From NCBI RefSeq assembly GCF_030272615.1, contig NW_026729257.1:60308-124307 (forward strand): 64,000 nucleotides of DNA. The letters are read 5' to 3'. A model generated the notes under the pieces. That model saw only the letters and a list, made by a program, of their open reading frames with translations. It was not told where the DNA came from and searched no databases. Each line of letters begins with the position of its first letter. The stretch's first letter is position 1. The stretch is from Cryptomeria japonica. Its lineage: Eukaryota; Streptophyta; Pinopsida; Cupressales; Cupressaceae. A program made the position numbers and the translations under genes. Shown piece after piece: positions 34,720-47,802 of the stretch.

Positions 34720-37075
34720 AGGAGAAAATCCCTTTGGGATGAAACCCTCCTTCCTGAAGTTTCCCAATGTCTAGCATCATAAATTGTTTACCCGAAAAAA
34801 TTCATGCTCTAGATTTTGTACCTAATTTATCTTGGTTTCCCGTAGTTCATTTTAAGACCATTTTTTCTCTATGATATCCTAAAATCCTACACTTAAATTG
34901 ACATCAAATGCAAAATCTAAGACTAGATTCTATGTTAAGGTCCTTGATACTTGGCTCTCCCTTTAAAAGGAGCTTTTTTGGCGGACCTAAGCACCAAGCA
35001 CCTTAGTCCCAACAAAAGGGGTTCAAATTCGGGGTGTTGTCATTGTTGAGCTTTACCCTTCATGATCTAATCTCAATGTTTCTATTTGATCATTATTTGT
35101 CATCTTGTACTTGAAATAATCTTCTAATCCCTATATAAAGAGCATCTTTTATCCTTCATAAGTTCTATCAAGTATTACAATCTAATCCAATCTAGAGAGA
35201 TCATGCAAGGTATGAACTATTAATTTGTAGATTAGTAGACTACAAGCTATCTACACTCAAGTATCTTCATGCCTCTCATTCATTGTTATCATTATTTTAT
35301 TGCACTAACACTTGCAAGACATCCAAAGAACATTGCTTCAATTTACCTTTATGTGGAACCTCATGACTAGATTTCATACCTAAGTTAATCTTATCATTTC
35401 AACATTTATCATTCATTTAGCCTTTGTCTCTTGCAAGATAAGATCTTCATTTCATCATTATTGTAGTGGAGGTGACAGTACCAACACAATGTTTGACTTA
35501 GGTAAGCCCTAGTACAACACAACCCTTTCACCTCATTTATTGTGTGTGCGGGTGTAGATCTAATAGTAGGATAGTTATAAATGTGAAGAGTATATAGTGA
35601 GATCCATCACAAGTTTTTGAATAGACAAAAAACCCTTGGAATGTTATGTCCAGTGCCCTTGTCCATCTATATTGATCCAAATCTTTAGGAGACAAGTTTG
35701 CATAGCTTCCCGATTCCACATTTTTCCATCTCTTGAAGCCTTCATAACCTACATACTAGGGTGCCTATTATTTTTGTCTACTACAATCAACTTCAAATTT
35801 TAGTTTCACGTACCACTCTATGTTTCCATCTCTCATCCTCTTTATTATTTCTTACTTTTTTATTCTATATCTACTCCATATTGTTAGTTTTATTCATTTT
35901 ATAATTATTAGCCTAGTTGACTCGCACACACTTCATTGTCCCAATCTTTCAATACAAAGAAAATGAATCTTAATGCGTAGCTCTCCCTCAAGAATAGTAG
36001 TTAGACGTATCCATGTTACACTATTATGAAAGGAATTGAGATCATTATATTGCATTAGTTATCTTAGAGATCCATTTTATTTTGGTTAACCTGGTGTCTC
36101 TTATGCTTGCATATCTTTTGATTTAGTTTCAAATAACTCATATAAATGCATCTTACATTTGCACATTCTGATTTGTTTACATTTTTGTGTCTAAGAACAT
36201 TTTTAAATATTCACATTTTTAATATTAAAATTAGTTAACTAGTTGCATTTTTTGTCTAACATTGCTTGCATTTATCCATTGTATTCACATTTGCTACACA
36301 ATGACACTTTAAAAAATATTTTTAAATAGTTTCTCTCCGAAAATATATGTATATGTTTTATATTGTACCTTTGGAACACTTACTATAAATAATGATGAGG
36401 TGTATTATTGTCCCTCTTCCAAAGTTTTTTGTCTCAATATAGATACTTTAGTGCAAGTGAAACATATCTTGGACGTTGGAAATTGCCATCCTAACATATT
36501 GATGAAAAGAGATGCTCACTCCTCTCCTAGAAACCATTCTACTTATTAGGATATTTTGGTGCAAGAAGATTTCATTCACTTCCTAAATGACATGTCACTT
36601 AAAATTACTTTAAGTGGAGATAAAATATTGAAGGATAAATATTTTTGCTCCCTTCTAAAAACTTATATTACACGTACTTGGATATTATAATGATAAAGTA
36701 CTCCCTTCCTAACAATACTACTCAATAGGGTATGGATGATGCTAGTAAATATCTACATCCTCACCCAAAAAATAATCCGTCTTCATCCATTCATATTTTT
36801 GTGACCCACATATGATTACACAACTCATTTAAATGGCATTTGTGATGTGATTCCTTCTCCATTAATGTTAGAAGAACATTATAATGTTTGTTTTAATATA
36901 CTCACTAAATAGATATATAGTGGACATGATATTTGGTGTATGGAACAAAGAATTAAGGTCCTAGTGGAACTTACACAACACTACTATAAAGAAGGTGTAG
37001 GGTACCCACCTTATCCTTTTCCTCCATCCCCACCTCTATTACCTCCTAATAAGTAGAAAAAATTCCTTCACATGA
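34720..37075 (+). mobile_element. Weak LTR and gag-like remnant
   Basis: A plausible promoter (CCTATATAAAGAG near 35129) is followed by LTR-like untranslated sequence. Further on, near 36935-37060, the plus strand reads MEQRIKVLVELTQHYYKEG then a Pro-rich PYPFPPSPPLLPP, reminiscent of plant gypsy gag C-termini. Stops abound and no boundary can be fixed. Classed as an old LTR-element relic with low confidence. Confidence 0.3.
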
Positions 37076-37185
37076 GATAGGAATAATTCATATCTCTAGG
37101 ATTTACAATGTAGATTCTAGTTTTTAGAATATTCATATAAATTTTAGACCTAGTCAAATTTCAGCAATCAACATGCTCATGCCAA

Positions 37186-38285
<1,100 letters not shown>

Positions 38286-38353
38286 GTTGATTACTTAAAT
38301 TTGACTAAGTTTATGAATTTAAATAATCACCTAAAACCTATATAATCTACATT

Positions 38354-38359
38354 ATAACT
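38354..38359. repeat. Target-site duplication (left) of solo LTR
   Basis: ATAACT repeats at 42583-42588. The paralogous empty site near 44735 has one ATAACT in the same context. Confidence 0.85.
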
Positions 38360-41300
38360 TGTAATGCCCTGCTAGGAAACCCCGAAGGGATTAAAACAAA
38401 ACACAAGAATAGAGTGCAAATAATTATTTTTTTTAAAAGTTAAACACAACATAATGATACAACGAGATATCAAAGACAAATTACACAACAAAATACTTCA
38501 ACTAACACCTAAAGAGTTTCCCAACGTGATTACTTAATTCCACATTTAACTTAACTCACGCTAATTAATCCAATAAGCTGATTATCTTAATAACGAGATA
38601 ATTCTTAAACAAGGATAATTTCTTTCAGTAAGATAAAAATATAGATCACAAGATAAGGTTCATTCATTAAGATTTATTCATACCTTACGTTCAAGCTTTT
38701 CATTAAAAATATAAGCCATACATCTAAATTTATCACACACTTTAATTCCATCATAAACTAATGAGACCTTTTCATGCATACTTAATTTCATTATCAATAA
38801 CTGAATGTATTCCAATATTCTAAGCTACCATCATTCATGATCCAATTTACTGCATTTAATTAGAATGACTGCATACATGCATTTATGATTAATTTCATCT
38901 AATCCACTATACACATTCTAACATAATGCCATTCATACATGCTAAAACTAAAAAAGGAAACATAAGAGCATAAGCATTGCATAACACCAAATTGATCTTG
39001 GAGTTCACCCCTAGAGGGATACATCTCTGGGTCTGCTCAACTATAAGATCCCTCTGGTAATTAAATAAGTTCATAATACATAAGGTTCTCATCATTTACA
39101 ATCCTCCCATCAAGGCGAACATAACCAATATACAAATGATGACATTGGTCAATAAATACATAAATGATCCCTAAATAGGAAAGGATCCAACTGAACATAA
39201 TCAAGCAAATACCAAGGTCCACTGGAGCATCCTAATTCATTGCAACCCAAGGTCTAGCATGATATCAAGTACTCACAAGGGCATAAGCAATAGGACAACT
39301 CCACAAAAGTGGTCCTATCAAGACAACACAACAACAAATTAGCGAACATAGGGACAAGTGTCATCACATGACCTGGTATGGTTACCATGGTAGGTCTCCA
39401 TAGGTTCTGGCCCCATACACTGGGTTACTCTGGCAACCTATTCTAAACCTTTGGCCCATCCAAGCCTCATGTGGACCTTCAGATCCTTTCGTGAAGACAA
39501 GGATGATGGTTTGCCATCTCAGGCCTTCTCACTGCATGTCGAATCTGTACTAGCACTCATCCCATGTGTGAAGCACAAATATCTTACTTAGTGATTCATT
39601 AACTAACACTCTAATATACTATTAGCTTATCACTTATTAGACTCACTTTTGATGGGTTACCCAACAACCACTTTGGGCGTGGCCCCCAATCAAAAGCCAC
39701 TTTCTCATACGACACTAGACTATACTCAAACGAACTCAAAAACCAAGGAATACACATGGTCAAGCAAATGGAGTTCAAAATGGAGGGAACAACCATTTGC
39801 TCAAACACAACTTCATATGAGGTGCACTAACAGACGGTATTCTAACTAGAGACCTAACCAGCTATGGTCAACCACCAACATCATTCGACACCTGCATAAA
39901 GGATATGACCAATTACAACATTTCAACAAAACAATAGTCAAACTCGAGACCGAGGATAGAAACAGGTACCCAAATCAACCATATGACCAAGTCCATTCAA
40001 TAAATCAAAGCTTGCCATTACTTAAGCAAAAGCGAATACAGAAATTAAAACTTGCATAGGCAATAACCAGAAAAGACAATCTTTTTCCATATTGATTTAA
40101 ACATTAAATGTCGATCAAGTTTTCTAAATGATCTAAGTTAGATTGCAGTTATCTACCTCATCTAGATACAGGTTGTTCTTGGTTTTCTAACTCACTTAGG
40201 TTCATGCATCAAAACATAACATAAATAAATCATTACAAGTTTTTAAACCAAATTCACATGAATATAATTAAATAAACATTAACCGACTAAATATGCTATT
40301 TAATGTCCAAATAAAACTTCATGATCATATTGGTTCGAAAATAATGTCTCCAAGTTCATCTCTCCGGAAACAAGTTACACTTTTTCGATTAAGAAAATAT
40401 ACATTTAAAGGAACCAAGAATGGTCAAACATTTCTAAATCCACAAGTTACTTCCTTATGCACTTATTTATTTATTTATTAATCCACGATTAATAAAATAT
40501 AACAAATTAATAATTAATAACAATATTAACAAATCAAGTATTTAATTAGAAAAATATTCATTAATAATAAAATAGAATTTGAATATTAATTATTGTACAC
40601 TTTCCATTATACAAATAATTAATAAAAAATTAATCACAATTTATTACTCAATGAACAATTAATCATAATTAAAAACTTAATTAAAAAACATTAACATTAA
40701 AAAAATAATATTTGACTTTTATAATTTTTTTTTTTTTCCTGATAAAAAAAATATTAAGAAAAAAATAAAAATTTGAAAATAAAGTGAAGGGGGGAGGGTA
40801 CCCACATGGACCTCCACATGGGCGCCCCCTTGGTAGCTCACGCTACCTATGGTAGTGCTGCTACCAAAAGGTAGCAGTCCGCTACTAATGGTAGTGCTGC
40901 TACCTTTTGGTAGTAGTTCGCTACCAGTGGTAGCGCTTCTACCAATAGGTAGCAGCCGCTACGAGTGGTAGCGCTTCTACTAATAGGTAGCAGCCACTAC
41001 CTTTGGTAGTGACTACCTCCCACGTGGATGGGGTTATGCCCCTCCATGTGGATTATTATATTTTTTTTTTTGTTTTTATTTATTTTACTATAAAAATAAA
41101 AAAATGCATACAAAGAAAAATAAACAATCTCCCAGAGACTTTAAAATAATAATTTCTTTTTCTTTTTTTAAATATTTACTATCAAAAACATATAATAACA
41201 AAAAAAATAGTCTCCCAGAGACTTTAAATTTTAATTTTATTTTCAGAAAGCATGGATTTCTAACATTTCCAAATACCCAGATTTAGGAAGGGTAATCTCT

Positions 41301-42582
41301 CCAAAACAATACCATACTGGCATAATGATAAGGATTAACATCCATTATCCAAACCCAGACAAATTGCTCTGATTAAAGCTTGAATGAGAAAGCATTAATT
41401 TGGAATTTAAACAAACTTTTATTGTAAATAGGCAACTCAAGTTTATTTTTTATTTTAAAACAACCAGAGCAACCATTATCTAAACTTGAAATGGAAACAG
41501 AACAAGAGGGGATTGGATTGGAATTAAAATTACAACTGTTTCATTTCCCCCAAATAAATGAGATTTTTAATCTTCACAAATAGATTTCTTCAAAAATCCA
41601 AAACAAATTCTTTAAAACAAGAAGCCAATGAAATAAACTAGAGGCCTACCTAGCTCAACAATCCTGGCAAGATTGAAGATGAGCCCAATTCTCCAACTCA
41701 AGAAATTCCTTCTCCTCCCAAAACCCCCAAATTTTTCCATCCAAAAATATTTTCTAAAGAAAACAATCTCCCATATTTTTCCAAAAACCTAGGTTAAATG
41801 GGAGAAGTTTGACCAAAATTTTATTTTGGATTTTAAATTTTTATTTAAAATAAATCACAAAAAAAAACATTCTTTTAAACTATATCAATAAATTAAACTT
41901 GCCTTTCAATTTAAAATTGATTTCCTCAATTAACTAAAATTAACCTTTCTATTTCCAAAATGCCAACAAGATTAAATTAATTCTATTGCAATTAAATTTA
42001 AATCTTTCTTTTCCAACCACATAAATAGATTAAATTTAACATTACAATTAACCATTTAATTGAACTTGCTACCAACCTGAATTGAGCAATTCAATTAACG
42101 ATTAATCACATAAAAATGGAGCCTATTTAATTTAGTCCCAAAAAATACTAATGCTTAAACACACATTAAATCCAACTATATAATAAGGATTAATTACTCG
42201 ATTTAACCACACACAAAACACACAACCCAACAAAGACACACAAACAAACGATTCGCATACCTAATCCAAACTCTAAGGATCAAAGAGGTACACTCAAACC
42301 TATGAATCCAGGTGGAGACAAACCTCGCACCCATGCAGTAATGTACCTGAAATCTCCTGCAACCAAGAATCATACATGCATACATATATATACTTAATGA
42401 AAGTGTTACCCTGAGATTAATAACATGAAATAGGAGAATTAATAACTTGCATACGAATTGGTGTGAAACCCACATTAACAGGTATGTACTGAAATCAAAA
42501 CATTTGACTATAATCATTATATTATGATAAACTAATCAAGGTCATGCCAAGATTAGAAAATGATTAGGGCAAGGGTACTACA
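38360..42582 (-). mobile_element. Solo LTR of the chromovirus family (4.2 kb)
   Basis: It starts TGTAATGCCCTG and ends AGGGTACTACA on the plus strand, the inverse of the terminal sequences of the chromovirus at 12402-19340, and aligns with that LTR in several islands. There is no internal gypsy sequence, and matching ATAACT flanks are present, as expected from LTR-LTR recombination. At over 4 kb it is a very long LTR. Its remaining sequence is AT-rich with no recognisable ORF. Confidence 0.9.
40831..41017. repeat. GGTAGC/GCTACC palindromic array in the solo LTR
   Basis: About 190 bases of alternating GGTAGC/GGTAGT and GCTACC/CTACC words, with a loose 35-45 base higher-order period (for example GTGGTAGCGCTTCTAC twice). 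It matches the array at 14192-14340 in the related LTR and is framed by inverted CCACATGG/CCACGTGG words. Strong folding potential is evident. Confidence 0.9.
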
Positions 42583-42588
42583 ATAACT
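42583..42588. repeat. Target-site duplication (right) of solo LTR
   Basis: ATAACT, followed by CTCCTAGAGATC-like flank that continues the repeat seen at 44735-44790. Confidence 0.85.
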
Positions 42589-42663
42589 CCTAGAGATCTA
42601 AAACCATTCTCAAACATCTTGCCAATATATACATGAAATATACCTTGATATATAAGTCACACT

Positions 42664-43367
42664 TCAAAATTAAATGTTATATTTCATGTGTATATTATTG
42701 TTGGGAGAGAGAGAGTGAAAGAGAAAGACAATTTTCTAATGCTAGACATTTGGCTAGTACCAAATTTGGTGCTCTCCTTATTTAGCTACATTTGAGCAAA
42801 AAAATGGCAAAATTTTGGCTCCCCATCTTGGTGCACTTACCCTTGTATCATTGTATATTGTATTTTACCTTGTATTGATATCATCATGGCATGTAGGCCA
42901 TCATTGCACTCATGACTTATGTATATGTGTTTCACTATAACAAGAAAACTTGAACTCCAGTTGTAATTTATAATAATAATTGGGTAAGTACACCAAGATT
43001 GGGGACCAAAATGTTGCCAATTTTTTTTGCCCAAATGAAGCCAATTGACACACACCAAATAAGGAATTTGCCATATTTGGCATGCACTAATAGTTTGGTA
43101 TGCCAACCCTAAGGGTTGGTCACACCAAACCTATTTGGCAAGCACCAAATAATGTGAGCACCAACTTTTCAAAAGTGCATTTCCATTCGGCTAGCACCAA
43201 ATTTGGCTCTAGCTAAATGGAAATGCATTTTCAAAAGTAAATTTCCATTTGGCTAACACCAAATTTGGTGCTAGCCAAATGTTTAGCATTGGAAAATTAT
43301 CTTTCTCTTTTAGTCTCTCTCTCTCTGAACAAGAATGTATACATGAAATATAGCATTTAAGTACAAG
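42664..43367. mobile_element. Fold-back / MITE-like element with long inverted arms
   Basis: The left arm 42664-42842 is the inverse of parts of 42981-43367. The outer parts (TTATATTTCATGTGTA against TACATGAAATATAG) and the inner parts (TTTGGCTCCCCATCTTGGTG against CACCAAGATTGGGGACCAAA) both pair. The right arm carries an extra stretch at about 43060-43230 with repeated AATTTGG-type words. The related flank near 44780 lacks it. No coding capacity is seen, so it would be non-autonomous. Confidence 0.7.
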
Positions 43368-43371
43368 TTTC

Positions 43372-43563
43372 TTCATCTCTCCATCTATACCTCTCTACCT
43401 CTACCACCCTATCTTATTACCCAACTCTCTCCCCCTATATCTCTCTCCCTAGGTCTCTCACCCCTCTCTCCCTTAGGGTTTTGGTCTCTCACCTCTAGAC
43501 AAAGAGAGACCATGTGAGAAAGAGAGGGAGGGAGGAAAGGAGTGAGGGAGAGAGAGGGAGAGG

Positions 43564-43616
<53 letters not shown>

Positions 43617-44660
43617 TTGAGAGAAAAAGAGGGAGAGACTAGAGAGAGAGAGACTAAGTGTAAGAGAGGGAGACACCTAAGAGTGATAGATAGAGAGAGG
43701 GGTTGAGAGGGATGGAAAGAGAGAGACCAAGTGACAGAGAGGGAGAGGGACAGAGAGGGAGGAAGGGAGGGATTGAGAGAGAGAGAGAGAGGCCTAGACA
43801 TGGGGAGAGGGGGTGAGAGAGAAGAGAGGGAGAGAGAGAGAGAGAGGTGAGAGATATTGAAGAGAGGGGGAGAGAATAAGAGAGAGTGATGGAGGGAAAT
43901 AGATATGGGGGTAAGGATAGAGGGGGAGATAGAGAGGAGAGAGGAAGAAAGAGAGAGATACCTAGAGAGGGTAGTGATAGATGAGGAATAAAATAAAGAG
44001 AGAGGAAGAGAGAGATAAAGGGAAGTATCAATATAGGAAATATCCTCAATTCTATACCATATACTATCAATCTTGTACCCTAAACCCTATGCCCTTTATT
44101 CTACACCCTATTCCCTAAACTCTATACAAGGGAGGGAGAGACAAGAAGAGGGGGAGATAAAATGAGAGAATGAAGACAAAGAGAGAGTTGACTAAGGAGG
44201 GAGGGAGGGTGAAGTAAACATGGAGTGATTGAGAGGATTAAAGAGGAGATAGGAAGAGAGGTGAGGGATAGAAGTTCATAGAGAGAAAAATATGGGTAAA
44301 GAGGAAATGACAGGGAGAGATAGAACCAAAGAGGGGAGAGATGTAGAACTTAGATACCTAGAACCTAATGAGAGAGGGTTGAGAGATGTAGGGGAAGATA
44401 TAAAGGTGAGAGAGATAGAGGGGGGGTAGGTGGGTAATGAGATAGGGATGGAGAGGTGTTGTGTTAAAGAGGGAGGGAGGGAGATACTTAGAGAGAGAGA
44501 GAGAGATGGGCATAAGGAAGGAAGGAGAGATAAAGAGGGAGAGAAGTTGGGAGAGACCTTGAAAGGGGAGAAAGGTGAGAGATATAATAGAGAGAGAGAG
44601 ATAGGTCTAGAGTTTGGAGGAAATAAAGAGAGTCAAACAAAAAGAGTAAAAGAATCCTGA
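43372..44660 (+). repeat. Pyrimidine- then purine-rich block (copy 2)
   Basis: Short CT-rich sequence (43372-43500) is followed by more than 1.1 kb of nearly pure purines on the plus strand, including a GA run at 43567-43612. A CTCTAGAC-bearing word at 43490 is the inverse of one at 37367, so parts are rearranged relative to copy 1. Ser/Leu-rich open frames on the minus strand are repeat artefacts. Confidence 0.85.
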
Positions 44661-44790
44661 TAGGAGCATGTTGATTACTAAAATTTGTTTGTCTAAAATT
44701 TTATATGATCTTCTAAAACCTAGAATCTTTATTATAACTCCTAGAGATCTAAAACCACTCTCAAACATCTTGCCAGTATATACATGTGTA
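44661..44790. repeat. Unoccupied paralogue of the solo-LTR insertion site
   Basis: TGTTGATTACT, CTAAAACCT, TTATAACTCCTAGAGATC and CATCTTGCCA occur in the same order as around 38290-38359 plus 42583-42630, with one ATAACT and no LTR. It shows the pre-insertion state. Confidence 0.85.
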
Positions 44791-45279
44791 TGCAGGAAAA
44801 GCGGTTCAATGAAACTTAAATCATCAAAATATTCAAAGACTTTCCCACACACCCATGGGACTCTTGGTGCAAGATATGGAGCCATGAGGAATAGCTCAAC
44901 TTCCCGAGGAGTGTTCCATGGTTCTGTATCTCACAAGGTCCCTCAAACCAATGCCTTTTCTCTCAGATCACTGAGAAAAGTGACTTAGGGATGACAAATG
45001 CAAGATCGAGGGATGATTTAGATCAAATTTAGTATGAATGCATCCTACTTACGCATGATTTTAACAAATAAACTAAACTAGATGATACGATGACAAGGTT
45101 AGTAAAAATACTATCCTAACATGATATACTAGTTATATGATTTAATCTAAGATAATAGAAATGCTCTAAAATGATTATTAGATTTATTTCTATTACAAAG
45201 AGAGGCTAAATGCATGCTACAATTGAGTATAAGTATGATGCCAAAGACCTGGATGATAGAAATGGAGGAATGAGAGCTC

Positions 45280-45287
45280 TATTTATA
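45280..45287 (-). promoter_or_regulatory. Putative TATA box of the Tat LTR
   Basis: The minus strand reads CTATAAATAGAGCTC, a textbook plant TATA box, about 1.1 kb into the LTR. It would drive the sense transcript of the element. Confidence 0.55.
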
Positions 45288-45977
45288 GAAGAAATAGGGC
45301 AATTGACGGTCAGGATTGAATGATCTTATCAAGGGCTAGGATTGAAAGTTATCAATCCATGTTTACAATTCTCACCAATGAAATGGTGACAATTGTCAAT
45401 ATAAGATTGCTTGAGAGGAGAGGTAAGAAGCATTAAATGCTTGAGAAGACCTCATTGTTACCCTAGGAGGTAAGAGTTAAGGTTAGGTTAGGGTTATCCA
45501 ATGGATAAAGGTTTTACCCAAAGGATAAACTCTTGTGGAAGGGTTAAAGGGATAACAATGGTTAAAGCAATGAATGCTCAATGAGACCCCTGGGTTAGAT
45601 GAGGGTTGAGTTAGGCAAAAAGTCTCTAACCATTCCACTAAGGGTTAGTTAACCATTAATGGTTTGAAAGACTTTGCGGACAAATTTGTAAGAGTCCTTC
45701 CAACTTTGGGGATATTCAACAAGTTAGCTTGTTGAAGGCATAAAGGCTTTAATGCCTTTGGAAGACTTTACTCCAAATTTGAGAAGTGACCTCCTCAAAT
45801 TTGGGGAAAGGGGATAATTGATGGGTTTAGGTTAATTGATTAGGATTAGAGGGATTCTAGAAGAATTTAGGAAGAGGGTTAGGAGGCAAGTGGGAGATGT
45901 ATGAAAATGCAAGTAGGTGAGGAATAATAGGATTTAATTAAAATAAATTGCTTTATTTTAATTTGGTTGCAAGTGGG

Positions 45978-46253
45978 GAATTTAAATAAATTAGATTTAT
46001 TTATTTGGGGTGAACTATTTAATTAAATGTAAATTTAATTAAAAGTAGAAAGAAGGGATTTAATTAAATAAAATGATTTATTCAATTAAATGATATAAAA
46101 GGCTTAAGTGAATTTAAATAAATTAGATTTATTTATTTGGGGTGAACTATTTAATTAAATGTAAATTTAATTAAAAGTAGAAAGAAGGGATTTAATTAAA
46201 TAAAATGATTTATTCAATTAAATGATATAAAAGGCTTAAGTGAATTTAAATAA
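45978..46253. repeat. 132-bp tandem duplication in the LTR
   Basis: Units 45978-46109 and 46110-46241 appear identical base for base, and a third starts at 46242 for about 12 bases. The unit is built of TTTAAATAAATT and AATTAAAT words. Perfect identity in an otherwise decayed element implies a recent duplication. Confidence 0.92.
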
Positions 46254-46390
46254 ATAAATTGAATAATTTATTTAATTAAATAGAGGAATGTGGGTGATTT
46301 AATTAAATTAGATTTAACTAAATAGAGGAATGAGAATAAAAGGATCATTAAATATTCATTTACGAATTTGGTCATTTTTATATGTCTACA

Positions 46391-46405
46391 TTTTGCCCCT
46401 CTTTG
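46391..46405 (-). promoter_or_regulatory. Polypurine tract of the Tat element
   Basis: CAAAGAGGGGCAAAA on the minus strand abuts the LTR start TGTAGACA. Position and composition match those of plant gypsy elements. Confidence 0.8.
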
Positions 46406-46747
46406 AAGTGGCGTGTGTGCACATGTTGATTCAACGAAAATTGATGTGTCGTCAAAATTTGATCAGTGATCAATGTGATGTCATATATCGGTATGTTCAT
46501 GTCATGCCCCAAATTTGATAAATGATGTTCTAGATTTGATAAATGATGTTGATAATGCCCCATTGGGAGATGAATCAAAAATTTGAAAATTTGATTTGAT
46601 TTGATAAATTTCATGGCTTTTTAAAATTTTGTCCATGTTGAATGTGTTTATTTGATTCATCTCCTGATAGTGATGTTTGTTAGCATTAGAAGTGAGACCA
46701 TGAGCAATTTACATGTTCCACCACGTAACCCTAATTTCTGTTTACCC

Positions 46748-46756
46748 TATAAAAAA
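46748..46756 (+). promoter_or_regulatory. Putative TATA box of the antisense unit
   Basis: TATAAAAAA on the plus strand lies 75-83 bases before an ATG at 46831. The spacing would suit a plant promoter for the antisense PMD unit. Motif evidence only. Confidence 0.35.
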
Positions 46757-46830
46757 GGTAAAAAGTGATTTCTTTTGTATCATTTGTGTTTGTTGACTTT
46801 AGAGAAAGTGACATTCGGAGAGAAGACAAA

Positions 46831-46876
46831 ATGTCAGTTCCCCATGATTCTCATCGATTCGAGCGCATTCAGAGGT
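46831..46876 (+). CDS. Candidate first exon of the antisense PMD unit
   Basis: ATG at 46831 opens MSVPHDSHRFERIQR, which resembles the HRS-RI stretch found just before the core in many plant mobile domain proteins. A donor-like AGGTATTG follows at 46876. A plausible acceptor (TTTGTGACAG) ends at 48155, just before QERLGVVQLRER of the PMD. The obvious donor and acceptor do not join in frame, so either the true sites differ or decay has shifted them. The pairing is inference. Confidence 0.35.
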
Positions 46877-46992
46877 ATTGGAGGCCTGCCACGTATGGAC
46901 CATCAATAAGTCATCAATTTTTGCCCCTTTTTGCTTTTCGTTTTGTCATTTTTAGTCATGTTTTTCAATTTTTTATACAGATTTTAACGGTT

Positions 46993-47515
46993 TAGCACGT
47001 AGGGTCTATACCCTAGTGCATACAATAAAAGGGATAGCGCGTAGAGTTTTAGATATTAGGGTAGCATCTAGGTTGGTTCGGGTAGCGCATAGGTAGGTTA
47101 GGATAGCGCACCAAGCTCTTCTAGCACAACGGGTTAATAGGCTAGCACGCAGGGAATAAAGGGTAGCGCATAGGTAAGACCTGGCGCATAGGGTTGACAA
47201 GGGTTCACATGGGTAGGTTAGGCTAGTGCGTAGGTGTAACCTAGCGCATAGGGTTAGGATTGTAGCGCTGCAGTAGAATAGAATAGCGCATAGATAAAAT
47301 TAGCGCATAGGGTGAGGGTTGCAGTGCGACAGTAGAGTAGAATAGTGCATATATAAAGTTAGTGCATAGGGTGTTCTAGGTTGTGCAAAGAAAGATTAGG
47401 ATAGTGCATAGGTGCATTTTAGCACTTAGGGTGCATTTGGTAGCACATAGGGGATTTCGGGTATCGCATAGCTAGCAGCTTAGCACGTGGATAAAAGTTT
47501 TTAGCACGTAGGCGG
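46993..47515 (+). repeat. Degenerate TAGCGCATAGG array, about 24 copies
   Basis: Words of the form TAGCGCATAGG(G) recur every 15-35 bases over 520 bases. Common variants are TAGTGCATAGG and TAGCACATAGG, which are the two products expected when the central CpG decays by cytosine deamination. Spacers share GGTTAGG-like sequence. The array lies between the LTR and the PMD frame. Confidence 0.88.
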
Positions 47516-47802
47516 AAAATATTCAGGAAAATAGGATTTTGAGATGAACGAAGAGAGTTGGGGGTAAGTAGGTGTTTGCTAGTTTTTTCGAGATGGGTGC
47601 AATAATCAGTTTGCATGCCTGTTGTGTGTTGCTTTGATAAATTGTCCGATATGAGTTCTAATTTTGGATTTTTGATAGATAACTTGATTTGATGTTCAAT
47701 GTTTCAAGTTGATGTTGATTTGATGTTGATATGGATTTGATATGGATTTTATTTGATATGAACTTGATTTGATATGGATTTTTTCAAGTCGATATGAATG
47801 GG

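Larger units (their letters stand above)
44981..46390 (-). repeat. 3' LTR of the Tat element (boundary at left tentative)
   Basis: The inner end TGTAGACA (minus strand) at 46390 follows the polypurine tract. The outer end is proposed at TGACTTAGGG (44981), giving TG...CA ends and about 1.4 kb. A TATA box and a tandem duplication lie within. No second LTR was found to confirm the length. Confidence 0.6.

Noticed and set aside
42203-42517. Minus-strand frame of 104 residues rich in Cys and aromatic residues
   Set aside because: It lies inside the solo LTR, has no family resemblance and is not open in the related LTR.
43409-44070. Ser/Leu/Pro-rich minus-strand frames that look like low-complexity proteins
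   Set aside because: They lie wholly in the purine-rich repeat block; composition explains the absence of stops.
44668-44988. Plus-strand 106-residue frame after purine block 2
   Set aside because: It crosses the duplicated flank and the proposed Tat LTR edge, and the aligned copy at 38.3/42.6 kb does not keep the frame.
47006-47200. Minus-strand Cys/Arg-rich frame
   Set aside because: It is the complement of the TAGCGCATAGG array, so the regular Cys and Arg are a repeat artefact.
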